DNA from: Hyphomicrobiales bacterium
GTDB lineage: Bacteria > Pseudomonadota > Alphaproteobacteria > Rhizobiales > UBA4765
Length of the DNA stretch: 6,501 bases
Assembly: GCA_027487195.1 (NCBI GenBank)
Contig: JAIYEB010000124.1
Span: 1-6,501, forward strand
Direction: 5' to 3'
Shown here: positions 1 to 6,378 of the stretch, in pieces
Position numbering within the stretch: the stretch's first letter is position 1
Layout: each line of letters starts with the position of its first letter
Notes under the pieces: model-generated
Seen by the model: the letters and a program-made list of their open reading frames with translations, nothing else
The model's database searches: none
Told to the model about the DNA's origin: nothing
Translations under genes and position numbers: made by a program

Positions 1-472
1 CCGGGAACAGACCATAGCCAAGAATGATGCCTGTGTGCGAGACGCGCGCAGCGGCCGAGCCGCCAAGCCCGAAGACAAGGGCGGCCAGGACAGCGGCAAT
101 CGGATGCCATCCAAGGTGGCGCCCGAGGGCCAGCATGCCCAACATGCCGGCAAGGAGATGCGCATAAACGAGCGCGTCAAACACTTCGAGCCGTGCCTCG
201 GGGGCAATCAGCGCCAGCGCGCGAAAGCCCGGGTGCAGGACCAGGGATTGCGGGTCGGCCACGCTCGGGTGGCCCATGTAATGGTAAGGGTTCCAGATCG
301 GCGAGCCACCGCCTTCCAATGCCCGTCCCAGAAACCGGAAGAACGCATAGAACTGCGTTTTGGAATCCCACGGCACAACCAGGCCGCTGAGTGGCCAGAC
401 AGACAGGGCAATTGCCCACACAAGCGTGACCGCTGCGAATGCGATCAGCGTTTCGCGCCGGGTCCAGGTCAC
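1..472 (-). CDS. YfhO-like polytopic membrane protein, N-terminal part (partial at window edge)
   Basis: The frame stays open from a GTG start at 472-470 to the left edge, giving about 157 residues of a longer protein. A hydrophobic segment (about residues 8-33) is followed by a polar loop with PWD (Asp36), then WNPYHYMGHP...ADPQS (about 60-76). Further hydrophobic helices lie around 100-135. The 'WNPY...G.P..ADPQS' pattern after the first membrane segment is typical of YfhO-family membrane proteins, which resemble GT-C glycosyltransferases using polyprenyl-linked sugars; the loop Asp fits their catalytic or metal-binding acid. The GTG overlaps the TGA of the preceding AllA-family gene (GTGA), so translation is probably coupled. 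There is only a weak Shine-Dalgarno. Substrate and function are unknown, and its presence beside metabolic lyases is odd. The membrane character is firm; the family name is moderately sure because most of the protein is missing. Confidence 0.75.
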   Translation of the reverse strand, partial: MTWTRRETLIAFAAVTLVWAIALSVWPLSGLVVPWDSKTQFYAFFRFLGRALEGGGSPIWNPYHYMGHPSVADPQSLVLHPGFRALALIAPEARLEVFDALVYAHLLAGMLGMLALGRHLGWHPIAAVLAALVFGLGGSAAARVSHTGIILGYGLFP

Positions 473-948
473 AGCGTGATCTCGATTGGGCTTGAAAGTG
501 TCATCAGGTCGAGGTTGTCGCCGGCAGGCGCCCGCTCGATGACCAGCACCTCGCATGGACCGAGCATGATCAGCGGAGCGTGCCAGATCCCCCGTTTCAG
601 GTTCCATCCCTGGCCGGGGGCCGTTAGAAAGGCGTGGATTGCCCCCTCCTCGGGCTGCCCGTGCGCGACAACAACGAGAGAGCGGATGGCGGCCAGAGGC
701 TGGAAGGCCTGGCTGCCGAGCGGATGGCGTTCCATGACATCGACATGGACCGGCAGTGTGCGCCCTTCGGTGCGAAACAGGTGTATGGCCGCCCGCCCCA
801 TGCCTTCGGCAAGATCCGGTATCGCCACATCATCAAAGCGCTGCGACGTTCCCGCGTTGATGAGGCGGGGTGAGCGACCATGTGAAGTGATGACGTCGCC
901 AAAGTCCCGGAAAGCTTCGGGGCTCATCACTGCAGGCCTGAGCTTCAT
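469..948 (-). CDS. Ureidoglycolate lyase (AllA) family protein
   Basis: The 159-residue protein matches the usual AllA length (about 160). It starts MKLRP and carries the family landmarks ERHPLGSQAF (73-82), a VVVAHG strand (93-97 region), and GWNLKRGIWHAPL (114-126), equivalent to GVNYHRNVWHHPL of the E. coli enzyme as I recall it. AllA is a cytoplasmic cupin-fold enzyme that splits ureidoglycolate into glyoxylate and urea (EC 4.3.2.3) in purine/allantoin degradation. No other allantoin genes are visible here; the neighbours are an HMG-CoA lyase homologue and a membrane protein, so the true substrate could differ. The ATG at 948-946 overlaps the TGA of the upstream gene (ATGA), and its own TGA overlaps the next start (GTGA). 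The family is confident; the exact reaction in this context is less certain. Confidence 0.88.
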   Translation of the reverse strand: MKLRPAVMSPEAFRDFGDVITSHGRSPRLINAGTSQRFDDVAIPDLAEGMGRAAIHLFRTEGRTLPVHVDVMERHPLGSQAFQPLAAIRSLVVVAHGQPEEGAIHAFLTAPGQGWNLKRGIWHAPLIMLGPCEVLVIERAPAGDNLDLMTLSSPIEITL

Positions 949-1877
949 AGGCCGTTGAAGCCTTTGCCAGGATACCCTTTGGCAAGCCCCGCCCGCGCAA
1001 CCGCGCCGCGCAAGGGCTCGTCAGGGAGTAACCGCGCCAGGAGCGCACGAACCGCAATCAAGGCCTCGACGTCAACGCCGGTTGAAAGACCCATGCTCTC
1101 CAGCAGCACGACAAGATCTTCTGTCACGATGTTGCCCGCAGCGCCTGGCGCGTAGGGGCAGCCGCCAAGGCCGGCAAGGCTTGCATCGAACGTCGTGACA
1201 CCCGCATCGAGCGCCGCGACAACATTGGCGAGCCCTTGTCCGCGCGTATCGTGAAAATGCGCCGCTCCCGCCTTGTCGCCAATTTCGCGACGCAGGGCTT
1301 TGAACAGGCGACGGACCTGCGCCGGATTGCCCATGCCGGTGGTGTCAGACAGGCCAACACTGTCGGCGCCGGCTTCTGCGGCAGCCACTGCGAGCCGGAT
1401 CACGCGGTCCTCCGGCACAGGGCCTTCGATGGTGCAGCCAAACGCCGTCGAGATTCCGATTTCCAGACCCGGCTGTCCGGGCGTCGCCAGCCTCAGGGCA
1501 TGGATGGCTTCAACCTCGGCGATCATGGCGTCAGGATCACGCCCGACATTAGCCATCGAATGCGCAATCGAGGCCGAGACAGGAACCGTGACTTTCGGAG
1601 TCCCGACCGCGAACGCGGCTTCGGCACCCATGCGGTTTGGCACGAGCGCGACGATCTGGGGTCCGGCAATGGCGATGGCATCCCGGACCACCTCATCGGT
1701 CCCCGCCATTTGCGGCAACCGCTTTGGCGAAACGAACGATCCGACCTCAATTTCTGGCAGGCCCGTCGCTGCAAGAGCGCGCACAAGCGCAATACGATCG
1801 GCGATGGCAAGAACAGCGCTGACGGACTGCAGCCCGTCTCTGGGTGCAACTTCGCTGACAAGGATGTCGCGTGTCAC
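945..1877 (-). CDS. Hydroxymethylglutaryl-CoA lyase family enzyme
   Basis: A complete 310-residue TIM-barrel lyase of the HMGL-like family, of normal length. HMG-CoA lyase (EC 4.1.3.4) cleaves HMG-CoA to acetyl-CoA and acetoacetate in leucine breakdown. Visible family marks are EVAPRDGLQ (9-17, the catalytic Arg13 and metal-binding Asp14), EVGSFVSPK (44-52), metal-binding histidines in HFHDTRG (His207, His209), the signature GLGGCPYAPGAAGN (236-249) with the active-site-loop Cys240, and a following TED. The segment AFGCTIEG (145-152) replaces the GCPYEG seen in classical enzymes, and with HFHDTRG it suggests a proteobacterial HMGL-like subgroup whose substrate is not fixed. The start is a GTG at 1877-1875 overlapping the TGA of the binding-protein gene. 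No good Shine-Dalgarno is visible, so coupled translation is likely. The gene ends in an ATGA overlap with the AllA-family gene. Confidence 0.9.
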   Translation of the reverse strand: MTRDILVSEVAPRDGLQSVSAVLAIADRIALVRALAATGLPEIEVGSFVSPKRLPQMAGTDEVVRDAIAIAGPQIVALVPNRMGAEAAFAVGTPKVTVPVSASIAHSMANVGRDPDAMIAEVEAIHALRLATPGQPGLEIGISTAFGCTIEGPVPEDRVIRLAVAAAEAGADSVGLSDTTGMGNPAQVRRLFKALRREIGDKAGAAHFHDTRGQGLANVVAALDAGVTTFDASLAGLGGCPYAPGAAGNIVTEDLVVLLESMGLSTGVDVEALIAVRALLARLLPDEPLRGAVARAGLAKGYPGKGFNGL

Positions 1878-2905
1878 GAGCGCATGACCGGCGCGATGGC
1901 AGAATTTGTCCAGAGGGCTGAAGGATCGCGTGGCAGAGGCAGTCCGGCGGCTGCAATGGCCGAGAATGACTCGTTCCAGAGCTCGGGCACATTCAGCAGC
2001 AGCTGATCAGCGCCGCGTGACAGCCAGAGTTCGCGCACGATGGTCTCGGAAATCTGGATCGCCGCCTCCATGTCGCGTGCGCCGGGCATCTCGACCTCGC
2101 GCAGCGCCCGCTCAAGGATTGTGCGCGCAGGCGTCACCATGATTTCACGCATGGAATCGCGCAGCGCCGTCAAAACCCGCGTCAGGACCGGGCCACGCGA
2201 GGCAACCGTGTCCCGGCTCACGACATAGCATTGTCCTGGCATGGGCGCGTAGCGATCCGTGGACCAGGCCTCTATGGCAACGCCGCGCCGGCGCAGCGCA
2301 ATCGGCGCAATGATTGACGCCATGAAACAGTCGATCCGGCCCTGACGCACCAACTCGATGGTGCCGGGATTGTCCCCGGTGACCTCGCGCCGCGCGGCGT
2401 CCGGTTGAAGTCCGACCTTGCGCAGCATCAAGTCGAGGAAAATCCCGGTGGATCCACCAACCGACACGATGCCCACGGTTTTGCCCGCAAGATCCTGCGC
2501 CCGTGTTACGGGCCGGTCCGCCGGGCTGATGACATGAAACGTGCCACCCTGCTGCGGGGTTGCAACTGCGACGAGGGGGGCGTCGGTCCGGGCAACGGCC
2601 TGGATCACATCCAGCGCGGACGCGCGGGTCAGGAACGCTTGCCCGGAGGTGACCTGTTGCAGGCCCTGTGCGGTTCCATTTGCAGATAACAGCCGGACAT
2701 CAAGGCCGAGGCGCGCAAAATGCCCTCCGGTCTGGGCATTCACCATCTCGAGAAAGTTCGGGCCAAACGCAAACGGCGTCATGATGACGACGGACTCGCG
2801 CGCCTGCGCCCGCACGATTGGCGCCCCAAGCGCGAACGGCGCGAGCAACGCTGTGCGGCGGGTGAAGCGCACGGCTCTTGATCCTTGTCCAATAGTCATC
2901 GGCAT
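1874..2905 (-). CDS. Exported substrate-binding protein, NMT1/THI5/SsuA-like, Tat signal
   Basis: About 343 residues from the chosen ATG. The N-terminus has a twin-arginine, hydrophobic signal (RFTRRTALLAPFALGAP, about residues 13-29) ending in AQA-R, so export by Tat and release into the periplasm is likely. The mature part begins with a VVIMTPFAFGPN strand. It then has the alternating pattern of periplasmic binding proteins of ABC uptake systems for small organic or sulfur/pyrimidine compounds: SGQA (binding-cleft region), DLAGKTVGIVSVGGSTGIFLD, and a GRIDCFMAS element. The ligand cannot be read from sequence. No permease or ATPase gene lies beside it; the gene heads an operon with two lyases. 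The start is uncertain: the frame extends to a TTG at 2947 with a GGGG-type Shine-Dalgarno, and another ATG lies at 2899. I chose 2905 because it leaves a normal-length Tat leader. A TAXI-type TRAP binding protein is a less likely alternative. Confidence 0.8.
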   Translation of the reverse strand: MPMTIGQGSRAVRFTRRTALLAPFALGAPIVRAQARESVVIMTPFAFGPNFLEMVNAQTGGHFARLGLDVRLLSANGTAQGLQQVTSGQAFLTRASALDVIQAVARTDAPLVAVATPQQGGTFHVISPADRPVTRAQDLAGKTVGIVSVGGSTGIFLDLMLRKVGLQPDAARREVTGDNPGTIELVRQGRIDCFMASIIAPIALRRRGVAIEAWSTDRYAPMPGQCYVVSRDTVASRGPVLTRVLTALRDSMREIMVTPARTILERALREVEMPGARDMEAAIQISETIVRELWLSRGADQLLLNVPELWNESFSAIAAAGLPLPRDPSALWTNSAIAPVMRS

Positions 2906-2934
2906 GACGGCTGGCAGACAATAGGATAGCCAAG

Positions 2935-2953
2935 GCGGCCTTAGCAAGGCCGC
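2935..2953. repeat. Perfect inverted repeat upstream of the binding-protein operon
   Basis: Eight-base arms GCGGCCTT and AAGGCCGC flank a 3-base loop. It lies about 30 bases upstream of the chosen ATG of the substrate-binding protein gene and covers the alternative TTG start at 2947. No run of T follows on either strand, so it is unlikely to be an intrinsic terminator. It could be an operator or a 5' leader hairpin. Confidence 0.5.
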
Positions 2954-3040
2954 GCCACCCCTGGGCTTTTACGGTGTCGCCTGGGCGAAAGGGGCCGCGC
3001 GCTCGTGCAACCCCTTACCGTTCAAGGTCCGGCTCGGCAT
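2954..3040. other. Intergenic region between the acyl-CoA synthetase terminator and the four-gene operon
   Basis: No credible gene is seen. The stretch should hold the promoter of the minus-strand operon, but I find no convincing -35/-10 pair. A direct repeat CCTGGGC occurs at 2960-2966 and 2980-2986, exactly 20 bases apart, on one face of the helix; this could be a paired regulator site or chance in GC-rich DNA. Confidence 0.35.
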
Positions 3041-3069
3041 AAAACCGCGACCGGCCCGGCGGGCCGGTC
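3041..3069 (-). terminator. Rho-independent terminator of the acyl-CoA synthetase gene
   Basis: A perfect 9-base stem GACCGGCCC / GGGCCGGTC with a 3-base loop occupies 3049-3069, starting 7 bases after the stop codon of the minus-strand gene. Read on the minus strand it is followed by GCGG and then TTTTAT. The short gap before the T run makes it somewhat imperfect. It separates the synthetase transcript from the downstream operon, which therefore probably has its own promoter. Confidence 0.65.
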
Positions 3070-3076
3070 AATCGCC

Positions 3077-4807
3077 TCACGCCGCCTTTTGCCCGGTTTT
3101 GGCGAGTTCTTCCGCGCGCAAGTCCTTGCGCAGAATTTTCCCGACGTTGGTCTTTGGCAGTTCCGCACGAAACTCGACCTGCTTTGGAACCTTGTAGCCT
3201 GTCAGATGCTCACGGGCGAAAGCCTTGATCTGATCGGCAGTGACGGACTTGTCCTTGAGGACCACGAAGGCCTTGACCGCTTCGCCAGCCGCGCCATCGG
3301 GCACGCCGATGACGGCAGCTTCCAGAACGCCAGGATGCGTCACGAGCACATCCTCGACTTCGTTCGGGTAAACATTGAAGCCCGAAACCAGAACCATGTC
3401 CTTCTTGCGGTCGACGATCTTGAAATACCCGTCAGTGTCCATGATGGCGATATCGCCGGTGGCGAACCAGCCGTCACGCATGACCTTGGCAGTCTCCTCC
3501 GGCTTTTCCCAATAGCCGCTCATGATCTGCGGCCCCTTTGCCACGATCTCGCCCGGCGTGCCGGGCGGGACGGGGGCCCAATTGTCATCAACCACCATCA
3601 TGTCGGTTGAGGGCACGGGAATACCGATCGAGCCGTCCTTTGCCTTGCCGAACGGGTTGAACGAGAGCACGGGCGAGGTCTCGGTCAGGCCAAAACCCTC
3701 GACGACAGGCGTCTTCGTGATTTCGGTCCAGCGCGCCGCGACCGCGCCCTGCAGCGCCATGCCGCCGGCTGAGGCACACTTCAGATGCTTTGGCGGATTG
3801 TCGATAAACCAATGCTCATTGTTCAGCGCGTTGAAGAGCGTGTTGACGCCGGTGATCCAGGTCACGGGGTAGTTTTCAAAAGCGCGGCGCAGGTTCGAGA
3901 TCGGGCGCGGGCTTGGGATCAACAGGTTGCGCGCGCCGTACCACCACATCATCAGGAAATTCACCGTGAAGGCGAAGATATGGTAGAGCGGCAGGGCGGT
4001 CAGCACCGTTTCCTTGCCCTTTTCGATGTTCTGGCCAACCGCTTCCATGGTCTGCGCCATGTTCATCAGCAGATTGCCATGGGTCAGCATCGCGCCCTTT
4101 GAAACGCCGGTTGTCCCGCCCGTGTATTGAAGGCAGGCCAGCGTGTCCGGCCCGACATTTGCGGTGTAGGACGGAACCGTGATCTTCTTGCCCTTCAGGA
4201 GGCCGTTGCCCCTATCAATTGCTTCTTCGAATGTGATGTAGGGCACTTCGACAGCTGGAATCTGCTTGTTCCAGTATTTCTGGACGAGCCCGATCACGGT
4301 GCGCGGTACGCTCGGCAGATATTCCGCGACGCGTGTCACCACAACATGCGGCACCGCATAATCGCGCATCGCACGTGGCAACTTGTCGGCGAACATGTCG
4401 ATGATCACGAGCGCCTGCGGGCGCGCGTCGGCCAGCGTGCGGCCCATTTCCTCGCCCGTGTAGAGCGGGTTCAGATTGACCAGAACGCAACCGGCCTTGA
4501 ACACCCCAAAGGCCACGATCGGGTAGGTCAGCGAATTCGGCACCTGGATCGCAACCCGGTCGCCAGACTGGCAGCCCGCACTTTCGCGCAGATACACCGC
4601 GAAGTCATCCGACAGGCGGTTCACTTCCGCATAGGTGAGATTGCCGAACATTCCATTCGGCATGACCGTCGTGAACGCAATCTGGTCGCTGAACACGCGC
4701 GCTGTGGCGGTGCAAAGATCCGCAATGGACCGGAACGGGGGGTCAACAATATCCTTGCGCACACCCACATCATAGAACGCGACCCACGGACGGTTCGCTG
4801 CAGCCAT
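3077..4807 (-). CDS. fadD: Long-chain fatty acid--CoA ligase (FadD type)
   Basis: A complete 576-residue acyl-CoA synthetase of the ANL adenylating superfamily, close to the usual FadD length. It forms acyl-CoA from free fatty acid, ATP and CoA through an acyl-AMP intermediate (EC 6.2.1.3), feeding beta-oxidation and lipid synthesis; FadD acts at the inner face of the cytoplasmic membrane. Motifs in order: ATP-binding YTGGTTGVSKGA (228-239), PLYHIFAF (273-280), adenine-binding GFGLTETSPV (371-380), ATGD (449-452), the hinge/fatty-acid signature DRKKDMVLVSGFNVYP (466-481), and the C-terminal catalytic lysine in PKTNVGKIL (Lys557). The frame is open 106 codons further upstream, but that part looks non-coding; the ATG at 4807-4805 has a strong GGAGGAG just ahead and begins the conserved region. 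It appears to be a single-gene transcript with its own terminator. Exact chain-length preference cannot be read. Confidence 0.95.
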   Translation of the reverse strand: MAAANRPWVAFYDVGVRKDIVDPPFRSIADLCTATARVFSDQIAFTTVMPNGMFGNLTYAEVNRLSDDFAVYLRESAGCQSGDRVAIQVPNSLTYPIVAFGVFKAGCVLVNLNPLYTGEEMGRTLADARPQALVIIDMFADKLPRAMRDYAVPHVVVTRVAEYLPSVPRTVIGLVQKYWNKQIPAVEVPYITFEEAIDRGNGLLKGKKITVPSYTANVGPDTLACLQYTGGTTGVSKGAMLTHGNLLMNMAQTMEAVGQNIEKGKETVLTALPLYHIFAFTVNFLMMWWYGARNLLIPSPRPISNLRRAFENYPVTWITGVNTLFNALNNEHWFIDNPPKHLKCASAGGMALQGAVAARWTEITKTPVVEGFGLTETSPVLSFNPFGKAKDGSIGIPVPSTDMMVVDDNWAPVPPGTPGEIVAKGPQIMSGYWEKPEETAKVMRDGWFATGDIAIMDTDGYFKIVDRKKDMVLVSGFNVYPNEVEDVLVTHPGVLEAAVIGVPDGAAGEAVKAFVVLKDKSVTADQIKAFAREHLTGYKVPKQVEFRAELPKTNVGKILRKDLRAEELAKTGQKAA

Positions 4808-4811
4808 AGTT

Positions 4812-4820
4812 ATCTCCTCC
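4812..4820 (-). promoter_or_regulatory. Strong Shine-Dalgarno of the acyl-CoA synthetase gene
   Basis: On the minus strand GGAGGAGAT lies about 5-8 bases before the ATG at 4807. It fixes the start well inside a longer open frame and indicates efficient translation. Confidence 0.85.
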
Positions 4821-4840
4821 AGTAGGTCGATCTTGCGTCG

Positions 4841-4881
4841 TCCTTTGAAAGGATCGTAGCGCGGCTTGGTCGGGTCGGAAA
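4841..4881 (-). promoter_or_regulatory. Possible sigma-70-type promoter and palindrome upstream of fadD
   Basis: On the minus strand TTTCCG (4881-4876) and TACGAT (4858-4853) are 17 bases apart, a fair -35/-10 spacing, though both boxes match the consensus only partly. A perfect 13-base palindrome, TCCTTT-G-AAAGGA (4841-4853), lies directly downstream where transcription would start and could serve as an operator. The promoter is tentative; the palindrome is directly visible. Confidence 0.35.
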
Positions 4882-4913
4882 GGGGGTAAGCCTCTGGATT
4901 TCCTAATCCCGGG

Positions 4914-4937
4914 TGACCGAATCGCCGGCATCGGTCA
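4914..4937. repeat. Inverted repeat TGACCGA-N10-TCGGTCA in the divergent control region
   Basis: Two perfect 7-base arms are separated by 10 bases that include GCCGGC. The repeat lies 28 bases before the GTG start of the FliK-like gene and about 107 bases upstream of the fadD start. The centres of the half-sites are 17 bases apart. A dimeric regulator site or a leader hairpin would both fit; no regulator is encoded in the window. Confidence 0.5.
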
Positions 4938-4965
4938 TTGTGGCACCGAAACGTCGGGGTGCTTC

Positions 4966-6378
4966 GTGGTTGAGATTGCGTCAGGCGTCCGGGCCGCCAG
5001 TGCGCCACAGGGCCAAGCCCTGTTGCTTGCAGGGCAGTCTTTTGTCGCGCGCGTCCTTGCCGAGAGCGATGGAACGCTGCTGCGGCTGATGAGTGCGCAA
5101 GGTCCGCTGACGCTGCCTGTCTCAAAGATGCTGCCGCCTGGAACGCAGGTGCGTATTGATGTCGCCAATGGCCCCCAGGGCCCGGCTGTGACCGTAACGG
5201 TTCTGCCAGCTACGGCGCCGCAGAACGCATCTTCTCAGGGCTGGCCAGGTGCCGCCACGACGCTTTCGCAGCGCCTGTCGCAGGACCAGACCTCGCAGCA
5301 AGCGGCGCGCTCCGGGCAGGGGCAGACAGCCTCCCCGCCTCCTGCTTCAGCGCTCCAGCCTGCAGTCACCCAGCCAACGGGGCGGGCCGCCACGGTCACG
5401 AACGCGCTGCCGCTCGCGGCTGCCGCCGATTCCCAGACGTCACAACCGCAGCAGACAGACCGGGCCAGCGCGCAAGCCCTCGCCCAGTCGCTGCAGGGGC
5501 AATCAATTCGCGGGCAGGGGGCACTCGCACCTGCGCTCGCAACGATTGCAGCGGTCGCCGCCAGCCAGGAAGGCGACATGCCTAGGCCTGTGCGGCTTGC
5601 CGTGGGCGAAGTTTTGCAGCGCATGATGCCGCTGGACAAACCACTCACACCCGATGTCTTGCGCAGCCATATCCAGCAAAGCGGAGTGTTTCGCGAGGGG
5701 CAAATGGCAGCCGGCTTGCCTGTGGGGCTCGATCTCAAGACTGCGCTCCTCGATCTGACCAAAGCCCTTGGTGCGATGCCAAGGCGCGTGTCGGATGATC
5801 CGCTCGAACGCCCCAACGTCCCGCGTCGGGGCGCGGTGCCCTCTCCCCAGGGCGCGCTGGCAATCCCTGAACTTTCCGGCAATGTCGCGGCCGGATTGGA
5901 AAGCCTGAAGTCAGCTTCGGAAGGCGCGCTTGATCGGCTTCGGCTGTTGCAGATCGCCTCAAGGCCTGATCGGGCCGAGATTGGCGCGCCCGCACCGGCT
6001 CAAGGGCAGGTGCAGCTGGAGGTACCCTACAGGCTTGGCGAACAGGTCGGCGTGATCTCCATGCTGATCGAGCCCGATGCGGACGAGGAGGATCGCCAGC
6101 GCTCCCGCGCCGGCAAGGGGCGGACCTGGCGCCTGTCGTTTGCATTGGATGTCGAGCCGCTTGGGCCGGTCCATGGCGAGGTCCGGGTGCGCGGCCTGGA
6201 GACAACCGTCGGGCTTTGGGCTGAACGCCCTGAGACAACACGCGCCTTTCTCGATGCCTCCAGCGAGCTGAAGTCGGCCTTGTCAGAGGCCTCGCTTGAA
6301 GTGGGCGACGTCTCGATGCGTCGTGGATCGCCTCCGCAGCGCGCCTCCACATTGCAGCATCTGGACAGGCAGGCATGA
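4966..6378 (+). CDS. FliK C-terminal (Flg_hook) domain protein
   Basis: A 470-residue protein with three parts. Residues about 15-80 are beta-rich (LLLAGQSFVARVL..., LPPGTQVRIDV) and resemble the small N-terminal domain of FliK-like proteins. Residues about 80-200 are low-complexity and rich in Gln, Ala, Ser and Pro, as in the variable linker of FliK. The C-terminal part has a helical lead-in (SGVFREGQMAAGLP, DLKTALLDLTKALG) and, from about 349 to 455, a Flg_hook-type fold with WRLSFALDVEPLGPVHGEV (388-406) and a TTVGLWAE strand. FliK measures hook length and switches flagellar export specificity; proteins of this layout next to a small FlhB-like protein are common but little studied. The GTG start at 4966 is the first possible start in frame, with GGGG 6 bases ahead. 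Its stop overlaps the next start (ATGA). Domain call fairly sure; direct role in hook length not proven. Confidence 0.8.
   Translation: MVEIASGVRAASAPQGQALLLAGQSFVARVLAESDGTLLRLMSAQGPLTLPVSKMLPPGTQVRIDVANGPQGPAVTVTVLPATAPQNASSQGWPGAATTLSQRLSQDQTSQQAARSGQGQTASPPPASALQPAVTQPTGRAATVTNALPLAAAADSQTSQPQQTDRASAQALAQSLQGQSIRGQGALAPALATIAAVAASQEGDMPRPVRLAVGEVLQRMMPLDKPLTPDVLRSHIQQSGVFREGQMAAGLPVGLDLKTALLDLTKALGAMPRRVSDDPLERPNVPRRGAVPSPQGALAIPELSGNVAAGLESLKSASEGALDRLRLLQIASRPDRAEIGAPAPAQGQVQLEVPYRLGEQVGVISMLIEPDADEEDRQRSRAGKGRTWRLSFALDVEPLGPVHGEVRVRGLETTVGLWAERPETTRAFLDASSELKSALSEASLEVGDVSMRRGSPPQRASTLQHLDRQA

Noticed and set aside
35..958. Long plus-strand open frame (307 codons) opposite the AllA-family and YfhO-like genes
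   Set aside because: It has no recognisable motifs, is rich in Arg/Pro/Gly as expected of an antisense frame in GC-rich DNA, and lies opposite two well-supported genes.
1236..2006. Plus-strand open frames opposite the HMG-CoA lyase gene
   Set aside because: These are shadows of a clearly coding minus-strand gene, with low-complexity Arg-rich products and no family features.
4941..4958. Sigma-54-like TGGCAC ahead of the FliK-like gene, tempting for a flagellar gene
   Set aside because: The required GC at the -12 position is not at the correct spacing; only the -24-like half is present.
4808..5125. N-terminal extension of the acyl-CoA synthetase frame by 106 codons
   Set aside because: The extension shows no family similarity and runs across the divergent control region and the start of the FliK-like gene; a strong Shine-Dalgarno precedes the ATG at 4807.
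5235..5882. Minus-strand open frame of 215 codons inside the FliK-like gene
   Set aside because: It is antisense to the Gln/Ala/Ser-rich linker, giving a Ser/Cys/Arg-rich product typical of a shadow frame.
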